Source: Achatina immaculata
Lineage: Eukaryota > Mollusca > Gastropoda > Stylommatophora > Achatinidae
Direction: 5' to 3'
DNA: 64,000 bases
Assembly (NCBI GenBank): GCA_009760885.1
Contig: CM019692.1
Span: forward strand, 55,197,710-55,261,709
The notes under the pieces are model-generated. The model made no database searches. It had not been told where the DNA came from and saw only the letters and a program-made list of their open reading frames with translations. The position numbers and the translations under genes are program-made. Of the stretch, positions 21,601 to 29,350 are shown piece by piece (positions within the stretch are counted from its first letter, which is position 1; each line of letters starts with the position of its first letter).

Positions 21601-23516
21601 ATAGTTCACAACAAAATATACATTTTTTTTCTGTAATAGTATAAAAACTGAATGAGTTTTGCGAGTCTGCTGACGCCGAATACTTGAAAGTTTTTATTTT
21701 ATTTCACATGCCCCAAAATGTACGCGTTTGGTGGTTATATTTTAAAAGGTATGAAAGTGTGTCCTGGTTCATTTGTTAGCGGTGAAACATTGATTTTACT
21801 GGCAAGTTTCAGTTTGCTTTGCAGCTAAGAGTGGGAATTTGTAATGCTAATTTGTCTATATTTCGCCTTCATCGATTTATATATTTTGCCAGTTATCAAT
21901 TATGTAAATTACCCATACGAGGAAGATCCGTACGTCAAAACAAACATCACAGCAACTGAGGTTATGTGTCGTAAAATGCTACATATATTCAATATTCCTT
22001 TATGGCGCAGAAGCATGGTCCTTGAATAAGGCAACATAAAAGAAAATCTAGGCTTTTGAAATGTGGATATTGGAAAACATCAAGAGATGGACAGGGAAAG
22101 CTTGGCTGAGTGTTCTAAAAAGACAAGAAACAGAGTAAAGTGGAGATTCGTTGCAGGAAACATTCCATTTGGAGACGGCACGAAATGATGATGAATTTAA
22201 CCATATTTCGACTTATCAGATATGGTAAAATTATAAGAATGTTGGAAGACATAAAAATAGATGGGAAAGATCTGAAACTCATCAAAAACATATACTGGCA
22301 GCAATCAGCAGCAATGAAGGTTGAGAACCAAATAGGAGCATTCCAAGACATAAAACTGGGAGTGAGACAAGGATATGTTCTATCTCCTGACCTCTTCTCC
22401 TTGCACAGCGAAAATATAATGAGAAATATAGAGAGCTTGCCAGGAATATTAATTGGCGGGTACAACCGTAGCAACTTAGATATGCAGACGACACAGTTCT
22501 GATTGCTAAAAGTGAAGGGGAGCTACAGGCTCTTCTGGACATCGTGGTTTGTGAAAGTAAAAGTTAAGGTTTCAGCCTGAATAAAAAGAAGACAGAAGTG
22601 ATGATCATCTCAAAAAAAAAAAAAATACCACCAAAATGTAGCATTACAATCGATGGCACAGAACTGAAACGAGTTGATAGATTCAAGTACTTAGGAACGA
22701 TTATAACAGCTGATGGGAAATGTCACAATGAAATAAAAAGCAGACGTGCTCAGGCCAAGTCGACATTCCGGAAAATGAGACACAACAGAACTATATCAAT
22801 GGAAACAAGATACTGAGTACTTAAATGTTACATCGAACCAGTTTTGTTTTATGAATGTGAAGCATGGTCCATGAATAAGAGAGTACAGCAAGACATGGAG
22901 GCCACGGAAATGTGGTTCATAAGAAGGATGTTGAAGGTACCATGGACAGCTAAAAAACCAACGAAGAAGTCTTAAGAGAGGCTGGAGGTAAAAGGCAGAT
23001 TATAGCAAAGATCAGAGGCAGACAAACGAGAATTGTAGGACATTTTCCGAGAAGAGGAAAATTGAAACACATTGTGGCAACTGGAAAAATTGAGGGAAGA
23101 AGCGACAGAGGAAGACAGAGAGAGAGAAGCTTCTGGCTGTCAGTGTGGCTAGGAAGAAAGTCACTGGCGGATTTCATAATCAAGCCTAAAGGCAGAGAAT
23201 TGTGAAAAGAAATGATTGCCTACGCCACGCGGCACGGCACTTTATTGTTACATATGTTAACTACATATCATTAATGTTTTGGATCGGATGAATTCCCCTT
23301 CTCACTCCATGACAAATACATTTTTAAACATCTGTATTGTTAAAACACTTTAACCGCATCCCCTATGCTGCTTCCGTTGTCACTTATCATTTTTCCAGAT
23401 GTAAATCTCTTTCTTCCGCCTCCCTGGAACTGCAACATCGTGTCAGAGAGTGGGTTATGGCGACTATTTGTGGAGCAGGAGATGAGCAATGCTTCTTTAG
23501 AAGGCTCCACCGCCAT
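568..23516 (-). CDS. Multi-exon host gene, product not recognised (~333 aa)
   Basis: I assembled this gene from six minus-strand coding exons: 23516-23355, 20371-20267, 15748-15462, 6952-6750, 6138-5974 and 2906-2827 (or its duplicate 647-568). Junction phases are 0, 0, 2, 1 and 1, and each acceptor supplies exactly the bases its donor lacks. The total is 1002 nt, or 334 codons including stop. The proposed start has a strong Kozak context (CCCCATGGCGG). The protein is Ser/Asn-rich and hydrophilic, has no signal peptide or obvious membrane segment, and ends in an acidic casein-kinase-like tail (SSDEEDKNPK). I recognise no family and assign no function. Introns are filled with retrotransposons. 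The last four junctions are the most secure; exon 1 and its donor are the least. Further exons could be missing. Confidence 0.6.
779..870. repeat. Short interspersed repeat, also at 7438-7530
   Basis: A stretch around GCATTCGGGACAACCCCATA and CTGCCGCATGCCGCAGCATC is clearly related to 7438-7530 (CATTCAGGACATTCCCATAA, CTCCGCCGCACACTCCAACA). The family is not identified. A second copy at 3038-3129 comes from the tandem duplication. Confidence 0.45.
1310..1522 (+). mobile_element. LINE-A 3' end, 5'-truncated, TSD AAATGGATT
   Basis: It encodes the last ~57 residues of the LINE-A polymerase (TTGRRKRGRPHEALKRTLLR to ALCDV stop), then the GGCACGGGAAGGATGTAAG tail. Nine-base direct repeats flank it at 1301-1309 and 1523-1531. 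Confidence 0.8.
1600..1995. repeat. ~30-bp minisatellite, CAGCTG/GAGA type
   Basis: About 13 imperfect copies of a unit like TCCACAGCTGTTTTCAGGCC followed by AGAGAGAGAG. Length varies through the GA run. It generates a long spurious Ser/Gln-rich reading frame on both strands. Confidence 0.9.
2168..2337 (-). mobile_element. LINE-C 3' fragment with (GA)n tail
   Basis: The (CT)n run, then the complement of the LINE-C protein end (reading towards ALGT stop) and about 130 bp of upstream coding sequence, match 41840-42010. The fragment stops abruptly after TCTACCCT. It is heavily 5'-truncated. Confidence 0.75.
2452..2457 (-). terminator. Poly(A) signal, proximal terminal exon
   Basis: AATAAA on the minus strand, about 370 nt after the stop codon of the proximal last exon. 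It is the first canonical hexamer in that 3' UTR. Confidence 0.5.
2827..2906 (-). CDS. Host gene terminal exon 6, proximal copy
   Basis: The acceptor CTTTCTTTTCAG|GTTCGAAC has a good pyrimidine tract and supplies GT to complete the Ser codon from exon 5. It encodes SSNNRFSVHIPYSSPVSSDE and EDKNPK, then TAA. A 3' UTR follows, with AATAAA at 2457-2452. This copy is nearest to exon 5 and so is the default last exon. Confidence 0.7.
3569..3781 (+). mobile_element. LINE-A 3' end (duplicate copy)
   Basis: The same insertion as 1310-1522, copied by the tandem duplication; TSDs at 3560-3568 and 3782-3790. One visible coding difference is ALCDV preceded by R instead of Q. Confidence 0.8.
3859..4690. 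repeat. Expanded copy of the CAGCTG minisatellite
   Basis: The same unit as 1600-1995, but more than twice as long. From about 4240 to 4510 it shows a higher-order period near 125 bp, alternating TTTTCATGCC and TTTTCAGGCC subunits with AGATAAGAGTCC spacers. Expansion therefore followed the 2.26-kb duplication. Confidence 0.88.
4733..5973. other. Intron 5 sequence, nothing recognised
   Basis: AT-rich DNA between the hAT-like terminus and exon 5. It has a C11-type run near 5747 and T-rich tracts near 5600. I see no element or coding signal; the short frames here lack splice context. Confidence 0.5.
5974..6138 (-). CDS. Host gene exon 5 (165 nt)
   Basis: The acceptor TTATATTTTTAG|AATTTATG and donor GAGAAAA|GTAAGT are both strong. 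The two first bases complete the codon begun in exon 4. The frame holds EFMAVRGEKKSFDEKPYLHY and PLLSSLGYRVDTAGGTPDQT, ending VYMTSEK plus one base. It is unlike the low-complexity shadows around it and is the most convincing exon of the gene. Confidence 0.75.
6207..6398 (-). mobile_element. SINE, head-truncated, TSD CAAATTGGT
   Basis: Matches the body and 3' half of the SINE at 52234-52487 but lacks its tRNA-like head. The SINE-strand 3' end is TTACCTTTACC followed by a T run. Nine-base direct repeats sit at 6198-6206 and 6399-6407. It lies in intron 4 of the host gene. Confidence 0.8.
6610..6740 (-). mobile_element. Decayed SINE copy next to exon 4
   Basis: Contains recognisable AAATTTTCCTTGACC and TAGCACACTAAAGG blocks of the SINE body, diverged. 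It ends within a few bases of the exon 4 donor. Confidence 0.65.
6750..6952 (-). CDS. Host gene exon 4 (203 nt)
   Basis: The acceptor GTCAG|TTCCTG gives one base that completes the split Ser codon from exon 3. The frame runs SCLKTFNPNRGSSASITELA, then a basic stretch (RQRKLKQIRPSSAKV), to GEPCVT plus one base. The donor GTAACAG|GTGAGT is near consensus. Decayed SINE sequence starts right after the donor, so an element landed at the edge of this exon without destroying the splice site. Confidence 0.7.
7162..7295 (+). mobile_element. Decayed SINE copy
   Basis: Contains GGAAAGACAGTCAGGTGTGA, CACATCGCCCTCTAGTGTGC and GGTCAAGGAAAATATGGGCA, all matching the SINE body. The tRNA head is absent. Confidence 0.75.
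7296..7845. other. Intron 3 sequence, one short repeat only
   Basis: Holds the short interspersed repeat at 7438-7530 related to 779-870. Nothing else is recognised. Confidence 0.4.
7846..9240 (+). pseudogene. LINE-F polymerase 3' part with RNase H, copy 1
   Basis: A decayed C-terminal part of a non-LTR retrotransposon polymerase. It starts with the RT end (TYFGVILDSKLT, KARRKLAILRKLSGTTWGAT), followed by an RNase H domain in a longer open stretch at 8465-8863: IHVYTDGSAHNA, NYDAKVRA, FIMDARSVLEAL and, after a stop, GNEKADRLAKKG. The second acidic catalytic position is Lys (YDAKVR) where copy 2 has Glu. Many stops and frameshifts are present. RNase H after RT points to the I/Jockey-type group rather than RTE. 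The exact 3' end is unclear. Confidence 0.75.
9544..11595 (-). mobile_element. LINE-A insertion, 2052 bp, TSD ATAAACGGTTT
   Basis: Eleven-base direct repeats at 9533-9543 and 11596-11606 bound the element. The paralogous empty site in copy 2 of the duplication confirms both ends. It is 5'-truncated: the apurinic endonuclease part expected upstream is absent. The 3' end has about 30 nt after the stop and a short tandem tail (GGATATAAGATATAAGATAAG on the element strand, given here as the motif ATAAGAT repeated). No poly(A) tail is seen. Confidence 0.93.
9576..11595 (-). CDS. LINE-A reverse transcriptase, 5'-truncated but uninterrupted
   Basis: About 673 codons without a stop belong to the element; the handful of upstream residues (MSNKPFI) derive from flanking target DNA. 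An N-terminal linker is followed by RT motifs in order: NWRGVTLISVVSKVF, EEQAGFRKGRSCLDQIF, LNFIDFKKAFDSIHRDSLW, VKQGCILSPLLFG and the catalytic LDFADDITLIS. Then come the thumb (FAYLGSYIDQDGDTRKEV) and a basic C-terminal segment (RRWTYVGHLMRRNDQ, TGRRKRGRPRETLKRTLLRE) ending ALCDV. With no endonuclease domain it cannot be autonomous. A minimal 3' UTR and microsatellite tail suggest an RTE-like clade, by inference. Confidence 0.9.
12293..12997. repeat. 107-bp tandem repeat within a higher-order repeat
   Basis: Three direct units start at 12293, 12400 and 12507 (CACCCCTGG, then GGTTTAGGCATATT, then CCTCTAGAGC and AGGTG). A fourth, diverged unit lies at about 12785-12870. A separate ~125-bp block (CTTTATC to CTCGCCAGCAG) follows unit 3 at 12638-12769 and unit 4 at 12874-12997. 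The 107 + 125 bp pair is thus itself repeated. It is GC-richer than its surroundings. I do not recognise the family. Confidence 0.8.
13213..14500 (+). pseudogene. LINE-F polymerase 3' part with RNase H, copy 2
   Basis: The paralogue of 7949-9240 produced by segmental duplication. The open stretch 13654-14124 covers the RNase H core. YTDGSA and YDAEVRA are intact, but the third acidic position reads MNARS (Asp to Asn) and the last motif reads GNVKADRLAKKG. A stop separates it from the final motif, as in copy 1. Neither copy is functional. Confidence 0.75.
13213..15279. repeat. Segmental duplication copy 2 (empty LINE-A site)
   Basis: The second direct copy of 7949-12079. It carries the LINE-F 3' part and about 780 bp of flanking DNA, without the LINE-A insertion. 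The pre-insertion site is at about 14794-14807. Confidence 0.92.
15462..15748 (-). CDS. Host gene exon 3 (95 codons + 2 nt)
   Basis: The open frame starts NWFKPAAASMAKLNHVHASM and ends QPVPSFRK, with two bases (AG) left over. The donor is CGCAAAAG|GTAGGC and the acceptor TTTCTAAG|AACTGG. The two leftover bases are completed by the T at the start of exon 4. It is rich in Ser, Asn and Lys with no recognisable domain. It lies only 180 bp from the end of the 2.07-kb duplication in the next intron. Confidence 0.65.
15749..16807. other. Intron 2 sequence, nothing recognised
   Basis: AT-rich DNA upstream of exon 3 with A runs near 15899 and 16111. No repeat or coding signal was identified. Confidence 0.4.
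16808..17144. repeat. ~20-bp minisatellite with ~100-bp higher order
   Basis: Imperfect copies of GTGATTTACTGGTTCTGTTA. A higher-order period of about 100 bp is marked by GTTAACCATGACTTACTGA at 16818, 16919 and 17018. LINE-A is inserted in its last unit. Confidence 0.88.
17145..18216 (+). mobile_element. LINE-A with internal deletion, TSD TTAACTGTGAT
   Basis: Eleven-base direct repeats at 17134-17144 and 18217-18227 bound 1072 bp. Compared with 9544-11595 it starts near IWKEEKVPSNWK, lacks 7 bp near 17312, and lacks about 108 codons between KDKTKI and RKILGI, with TAA as junction microhomology. It reads GR then a stop near 18037. The RT core (17317-18039) is otherwise open with LDFADDITLIS intact. 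Confidence 0.92.
18228..19487. other. Intron 2 sequence with a tiny LINE-A scrap
   Basis: Bases 18447-18488 (GACACATAGGG, GTAGTTCGCCAA) resemble the LINE-A terminus in minus orientation. The rest is unassigned AT-rich DNA. Confidence 0.4.
19488..20204 (+). mobile_element. LINE-E 3' part with (GAAT)n tail
   Basis: Decayed RT C-terminal region: VESFEYLGSLLTNNGDTMRE, YGCETWTLNKTDEEHINAFE, then an open segment at 19852-20127 with KRIKERKLKYFGHIKRHDN and NRGRPRRRWLQDFIDDLQMD. It ends KGHANE with the stop inside the GAATGAATGAAT tail. An internal 45-bp block is duplicated (19491-19536 and 19698-19745). It is the longest LINE-E copy in the window. Confidence 0.8.
20267..20371 (-). CDS. Host gene exon 2 (35 codons)
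   Basis: This frame encodes LASFFFSTENFFLFTV followed by NNSSSREQRKTICVN and ends IYEQ. The donor is GAACAG|GTTACA and the acceptor GTGCAAAG|TTAGCC, after a pyrimidine-rich stretch. It leaves phase 0, which is what exon 3 needs. Codon choice is more GC-rich than the surrounding intron, which supports coding. Confidence 0.5.
20584..20740. repeat. 60-bp tandem repeat, three units
   Basis: TTGGTATAAAGAATTTAAAG-type units start at 20584, 20644 and 20704, exactly 60 bp apart, with increasing divergence in the third. They lie in intron 1 of the host gene. Confidence 0.8.
20741..21899. other. Intron 1 sequence, nothing recognised
   Basis: No repeat family, RNA gene or exon could be supported here. 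The short frames are isolated and lack splice context. Confidence 0.4.
21900..23240 (+). pseudogene. Decayed LINE-B relative, RT region
   Basis: Recognisable RT blocks across broken frames: LGVRQGYVLSPDLFSLHSEN (22349-22410), a ...YADDTVLIAKSEGELQALLD block near 22480-22540 in a shifted frame, then KCSITIDGTELKRVDRFKYL (22598-22816) and a terminal ATRHGT near 23220. The end motif and the PWTAKKPTKK segment match LINE-B, so this is an older, longer member or sister family. A partial repeat of the thumb region at 21925-22080 suggests two overlapping fragments. Confidence 0.7.
23355..23516 (-). CDS. Host gene exon 1 (candidate, with start codon)
   Basis: The frame opens MAVEPSKEALLISC from an ATG in near-ideal context and stays open for 54 codons. 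It has coding-like composition and includes FQGGGRKRFTSGK. Two weak donors are possible. GCG|GTTAAA at 23354 gives phase 0, matching exon 2 from 20371. ATAA|GTGACA leaves one base, matching an alternative exon 2 acceptor four bases further in (TTAG|CC). Both keep the frame, so I cannot choose between them. If neither is used, this could be an isolated exon ending at the TAA near 23340. Confidence 0.4.
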
Positions 23517-23599
23517 GGGGATTATGGCGTTCCCTGCCCCATCAACCAAAGTAGACCTGCTACTGAGAGTACCAATGTGCTAGCATGGATGGTCTGATG

Positions 23600-25095
23600 G
23601 CTAATTGCCACATCGGACAGCTTCTTCGCGCCCTTTAAATGTAAAGAAGATATTAAGACGCAATGCTTTGTGATTATTGCATGTTTTCAAGCAGTCCTGA
23701 TCCTTCTTCAAGTCACACTTGATGAGTCATTTCATTTAAAGTTGCCGCTTACATCATGTGCGATCACACTACGAAGACATCGATTCTGAATATAAATTAA
23801 TTGCACCACATTCTGCGCCATCTCTTTTACACATGTGCGCATCCTTACATGGCGGGAATCAACACTTGTGTTAAAGGTCACTTGCAAACGACCTCTCTAT
23901 TATGTGACTTAGGCGCGTGCCCTTGGCCTATTTAATATGTTCGTTGCAGCAAAGCCAAGCTTTAGGCGCACCAAAAGATAGTGTGAGTGTAAGTGTGCAT
24001 ATATAAATGTGTGTGTGGGCGTGCGTTATGTTAGGAAGAAAAGGACTGTGATTGGTTCATTTTACAGACTCATTACTATCGCTATGTATGTTGCAAAACA
24101 AGGCTTATCTTATAATTAAAGGGCCTTGGTGAAAATCTGTGAGGCCTTCTCAAGGTTTACAGGGAAGTTTATCCACGCTGACATGAACTGAACGGGAAAC
24201 AGTATCCAGCCGACGTCGCAGTGAGGAAACTGGGTTTTTTTTTTCCTTCCTTCCTCGGAAGAAATTCAAGAAATTAACTTCAAATCTGGCTTCACTCTCA
24301 TGAGAAAACGTGTCAGTTCTCTTTGGTCACGAAGCAGCGTAGCTATTTCATCTTGGGATCACGACGTGAAAGCCAGCAGTTACAGCTGTGCTCTGAGAGC
24401 GAAAATGAGATATTCTTGAACAGTGTTGTGGTAGAAGATTAAAGGTAGTTGCACCAATATGAGCCGAAAACAATAAAATGTCAGTGGAACTTTCATCGTT
24501 AAAGATTACCAGAAAAAAAACCCAAAAACAAAACAAAATATAAGACTGCAGTAACAGCTGAAAGTCTTTGGGATGTTAGAGGCACGGTGTGCAGTCGAAG
24601 TTGTTCTAAGGATGCAACAATAAATTCTGAAAGATATAAAACGGAGAAGATTGAGAACATGGCTTTGAAGAGGTTGATATAATGTGAGGCAGATAACAGG
24701 TCCACCTGACAGTCCAGCTTGAAGACAGTGCACTGATCTCTAAAGCTGTTGTCTGGGGTTCAATTTTGGCAGTATATACACAAGGTTGGGCCAGTGATCC
24801 ATCTGTCCATACATTGCTTTTTGCAGGTGCTATGTATACTATGTTTAATAGTTCTCATGTTGCGGGGTCTGTGGTATAGAGTCTTCTCTGCCGTTCTGTC
24901 AGCACATTACCTGCATCTGATATTCACGTGCTCGTGTATCCACTGCAGGATGGTCTTGATATCATAGGAGACAAGTATGCTCTGGGTACGCTTGTTAAAA
25001 CTGCGTTCAGCAGTTGGGGATCCAAATGTGAAGAACGAGGTTTTTTTTAAAATTTGTTGATATAACCTGCAACTCTGAATCTTAATTGTAGCAGC
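23600..25095. other. Upstream of host gene; nothing firm
   Basis: This region would contain the promoter of the host gene if exon 1 is right. I see no TATA box or strong regulatory element that I would defend. A run of T's sits near 24235 and GT-rich DNA near 23990-24030. Confidence 0.3.
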
Positions 25096-25680
25096 GACAT
25101 CTGTAAGGGGCAGAAAGGTGATTTGATCCCTTGTCTGAAAACTAAATGAGTGTTCAATATCCTACATTGTCTTTTTCCTTGAATAATTTACCTATCAGCC
25201 TGGATCCAGTTCACAAGAATAGGATTTTATGTTTTTCAGTGCAAGTGTGAGCTTTGTTCACTAGGGTATTGTTCTGCCTGGTGTTAACTGTAGTTTGCTT
25301 TTGGTGAGATATTTGGCATTTTCTAAGTTGTCTTCCTTGGAAGTTCGGTGTTTCTTGTTTATCTATTTTGCTGTAAGCACTGGAATGTTGCGAATCCCCT
25401 GGACAGCAAAAATAACTAATGAAGAATGTATGAGAAGAGCTGGAGAGACAAAAAACCTTGTCAGAAAGATAAGAGAGAGACAATGTACTTTCATAGGACA
25501 TGCAATGAGAAGAGGGGGCATTGAAAATATTATAACAACAGGAAAAATAGAAGGAAGAAGATCAAGAGGAAGACCAAGAGAAATGATACTGGACAGTCTG
25601 ACGGGTTGGTGTGAGAGGAGATCACCAATTGAACTGGTGGCCTGCATGAAGGATCGGGTACTCTGGAGAAGCATAATAGC
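25096..25680. repeat. 585-bp donor block copied to 26681-27265
   Basis: Appears identical to 26681-27265 at a constant offset of 1585. It holds the left flank and most of a LINE-B insertion. Confidence 0.95.
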
Positions 25681-25718
25681 CAACGCCAGTCGGCACGGCA
25701 CCTGATGATGATGATGAT
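25385..25718 (+). mobile_element. LINE-B 3' end, TSD GTAAGCACTGGA
   Basis: Twelve-base direct repeats at 25373-25384 and 25719-25730 bound 334 bp. It encodes the C-terminal ~100 residues: IPWTAKITNEECMRRAGETK, then ERQCTFIGHAMRRGGIEN, then RRSRGRPREMILDSLTGWCE, ending ANASRHGT. The stop TGA is the first unit of the (TGA)n tail. Confidence 0.92.
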
Positions 25719-26216
25719 GTAAGCACTGGAGTTTTTTTTTTAAAGTATTTTGTTAGGCTTTCATATATCTATTTTTTTTTTTTACTGTAGGGAATAATCT
25801 GAGAGCATACGTTTATTAACGTTTTTCTTACATTTTTACTCCATATTTGTATGAGTTTCATTACACAGTGCTGATCTCATTTCGCGGACAAAGGAATTGA
25901 AGGATCTGGTTTTGGATTTTGTCTGCTCGTGTATGAGTGTTCACTAACGCTGTGACCTGCGGGGGGATATTGTAATTTATTTTGTATAAAGGTGTAGATT
26001 TAAACAGCAAGCCACATTTTTCATACAATGGTATAGGACATTGCCGACAACATGCCCATCAACATAAACTGAACGTTGTCCAAATCCCACTCTGCACGTG
26101 TCAAAATTGTTGCGATTACACCTGTTTCTACTGTTAGCACTCGTGTATAGTTGCGAGGGCACGTTGCTAAACAGTACTGGCCATTTTGATTTTGAAGAGG
26201 CTGCTAGCAGAAAGAT

Positions 26217-26680
26217 CATTCATTCATTCATTCATTCCTTTGCATGTCCCTTGCGGAACTTTGCCTCCCAAACAGCACTCCTGTAGGCCTCTCGGTTGTG
26301 AGCAAGATGGCCTGCTGCTGCTGCATCCATTTCCAGATCATCAACGATGTCTTGCAGCCATCTTCGTTTCGGTCTTCCTCTTTTTCTTTTTCCCATTATG
26401 TATCCTTCCAATACGGTCTTCTCTAAATTATCATGACGTTTAATGTGGCCAAAATATTTAAGTTTTCTCTCTTTAATTCTCTTTACTAGCCAGCCTTCTT
26501 CAATATTAAGCTCTTGTAGTATAGATATATTTGTTCTTTTTTGTGTCCACGATATTTGGAGAACTCTTCTATAGCATTTACATTCAAAGGCATTTATGTG
26601 CTTCTCAGCTGTTTTGTTAAGTGTCCAGGTCTCACAGGCATATGTTGCGATGGGAAAGATGCATGCCTTTAAAAATAGCA
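26217..26680 (-). mobile_element. LINE-E 3' part, TSD TAGCAGAAAGAT shared with copied block
   Basis: The ATTC repeat at 26217 is the (GAAT)n tail, followed inward by the complement of the coding end, matching 19790-20200. The left 12-bp repeat is at 26205-26216. The matching one is at 27262-27273, beyond the copied 585-bp block, so the two pieces were inserted together. Confidence 0.88.
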
Positions 26681-27265
26681 GACATCTGTAAGGGGCAGAA
26701 AGGTGATTTGATCCCTTGTCTGAAAACTAAATGAGTGTTCAATATCCTACATTGTCTTTTTCCTTGAATAATTTACCTATCAGCCTGGATCCAGTTCACA
26801 AGAATAGGATTTTATGTTTTTCAGTGCAAGTGTGAGCTTTGTTCACTAGGGTATTGTTCTGCCTGGTGTTAACTGTAGTTTGCTTTTGGTGAGATATTTG
26901 GCATTTTCTAAGTTGTCTTCCTTGGAAGTTCGGTGTTTCTTGTTTATCTATTTTGCTGTAAGCACTGGAATGTTGCGAATCCCCTGGACAGCAAAAATAA
27001 CTAATGAAGAATGTATGAGAAGAGCTGGAGAGACAAAAAACCTTGTCAGAAAGATAAGAGAGAGACAATGTACTTTCATAGGACATGCAATGAGAAGAGG
27101 GGGCATTGAAAATATTATAACAACAGGAAAAATAGAAGGAAGAAGATCAAGAGGAAGACCAAGAGAAATGATACTGGACAGTCTGACGGGTTGGTGTGAG
27201 AGGAGATCACCAATTGAACTGGTGGCCTGCATGAAGGATCGGGTACTCTGGAGAAGCATAATAGC
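26681..27265. repeat. 585-bp copied block in the composite insertion
   Basis: Copy of 25096-25680. It includes the left target-site flank of LINE-B but stops inside LINE-B. It is joined on its left to the 5' end of LINE-E and on its right to a target-site duplication. Confidence 0.95.
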
Positions 27266-27273
27266 AGAAAGAT

Positions 27274-28383
27274 ACGTTAACAATACTCCAAACCAAACAG
27301 AACCTCCAGTGGTTTAAAAACACGGCTCGGAAACAACAACGGAATGAATGGTTTTAAGTGTTGCTGGTTTTAGAAACTGGATTGTATATAGCGTGCTAGC
27401 ACTACCAGAGAGCGGGGTCCGGAAGAGTATTCCTGGGACCCCAGTTTTAGCATATAATGATAAAACAATGAAATAATAATTACATAAAAATTACACGAGA
27501 GTTACTTTCCATGTTTGGCTAGGCGGCCCCTTAGTAACCGGTGCCCACGTGGAGTACAACAAAGAAAGATGAAGAAGAATTACTGTACATATCTTTGAGA
27601 ACAATATCCTAAGAAGAATCCTTGCGCCAATAAAGGAAACCAACAGTGGAGAACGGAGAGCTAGAAAGAACACTGAACTCAACAGCTTATTTAAATCCCA
27701 CGACATTGACAGTATGCCTTCGTTTTGTTACAGGAAATATCCTAACCTTAACCCCATCTCCTACTTTCCCTTCTACTTCGTAGGCGGAAAATTGTTACAA
27801 GGAACTAAGTATCTACATAACTCATCTGATCGTTAACAAAGCAGCACCATCAATCAAGCACTTCGGCCCTCTTAAAGTCATAGCGCCCCGCTAGGGATGG
27901 GACACTTCACCTGGGTCAAATACATGCACCTAAACCCAAGTCTGCATACTTTATTATATACCCAAGTTATGTGGGCTTCTTTCTGGTTACTTCGCATGGC
28001 CGCCATATATGGCAAGATCTAAGCATAGAATGCCTGCGCATTCATGCCACGTTTACAAACAGCTTATAACTAATGTAGCTATCAACACGTTAAGTAATCT
28101 GAATATGTAGAAACACGTCTCTTCCCTTCCTTACCCGCGAATCATACTGCGCATGCGCATTTAATTGAATAGACTACTCCGGGGGATCTGTGTGCCTTAC
28201 CTTCACGCAAGGCATGACGAACAAGAATAATTTATGTTCAGTGGCCCGATAACCCGCAGTATCAGAGTTGCCAACTTTTTTTTTCACAAACTAGAATTGC
28301 TCTAATATTAGAGTTATCTGGATCAAAAACATTATCCAGGAGATTATTTTTTCGAATAACATATACGTGGAAATTAATTGGTA
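27274..28383. other. Mostly unassigned; one NRF-1-like palindrome
   Basis: Apart from the LINE-D fragment, the only motif of note is GCGCATGCGC at 28149-28158, the palindromic NRF-1 consensus. No adjacent exon is visible. Confidence 0.35.
27585..27712 (+). mobile_element. LINE-D coding fragment
   Basis: Encodes IFENNILRRILAPIKE and GERRARKNTELNSLFKS-like sequence, matching 28690-28830 on the opposite strand. No tail. Confidence 0.65.
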
Positions 28384-29350
28384 ACTAACATTCTTCTTCT
28401 TCAGCTTTCCGAGCCATTAAGGCTCATTTGCTGCAGATAACATTCGCCTCCATTCCTCTCTGTTCCTAATCTTCTCTTTACAGTTGGTGAGACCAATTTC
28501 TTTTATATCCTCTTCTATGTTGTCTTTCCATCTCTGTCTTGGTCTTGTTTCCCTCATCTCTTGTGCGTACATAATTTTCGTTTGTCTGTCATCTTCCATT
28601 CTTTCTACATGGCCCAGCTAGCGTAGTCCGCCCAGTTTCATGACATTTATAATTCGTTGGGATTTAAATAAGTTGTTCAGTTCCGTGTTCTTTCTAGCTC
28701 TCCATTCTCCACCGTTAGTATCATTTATGGGCCCAAAGATTTTTCTTAGGATACTGTTTTCAAAGATCTGCAGATGTTGTTCATCTTTCTTTGTTGTACT
28801 CCACGTTTCTGATCCATAAATGATGGCTGGTCTTACTATAATTTTGTAGATTATTTTGGTGTTTTGGGGCAGGATTTTGTACTTCAACTAGTGTTACAAG
28901 GCGAAGCATATTTTATTCCCTATCTGTACTCTGCTTTTAATTTCCTCGCTTACCATGTTGCTTCTGTTGAAGGTTGTGCCTATATATGTGTATGTTTCTG
29001 CTTTCCTAATAATCATATATCCAACATTTATATAATCTGGATCATTCTGTCTCTGGTCTTTTGGTATCTTCGTATACTCTGCATTTCCTTGATTGATGGT
29101 CAAGCCCACTTTTAGTTCCACATCTCTCAGGTGTATGTAAGTATTGATGACTTCTTGCATAGTTTCCCCCACTAGGTCGATGTCGTCAGCGTATCCTAGT
29201 ATTCTAGCTTGTTCTCCTGAACTGCTTTCTTCTTTCACTTTTCTGATTACTTTTTCTAGTACTAGATTGAATAGTAATGGAGATAATGCATCATCTTGTT
29301 TTAAATCAGTTCTTATATAGTATGGTTCTGACTTTCTTCCCTTATATGAA
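28384..29350 (-). pseudogene. LINE-D RT and C-terminal region, (GAA)n tail
   Basis: RT motifs SPLLFNLVLEKVIRKV and ARILGYADDIDLVGE lie at 29100-29310. They are followed by KAETYTYIGTTFNRSN, then in a new frame IIVRPAIIYGSETWSTTKKD (28618-28887) and the end segment RPRQRWKDNIEEDIKEIG to ANEP stop (28417-28599). The GAAGAAGAAG tail lies at about 28394. At least two frame breaks; the 5' end is lost at the junction with Tc1. Confidence 0.8.

Noticed and set aside
22000..23240. A separate functional RT gene
   Set aside because: Broken by stops and frameshifts in every motif block; it is a decayed LINE-B relative.
28149..28158. NRF-1 palindrome as a promoter
   Set aside because: A perfect 10-bp match alone, with no neighbouring exon, CpG-rich context or TATA box; kept only as a note.
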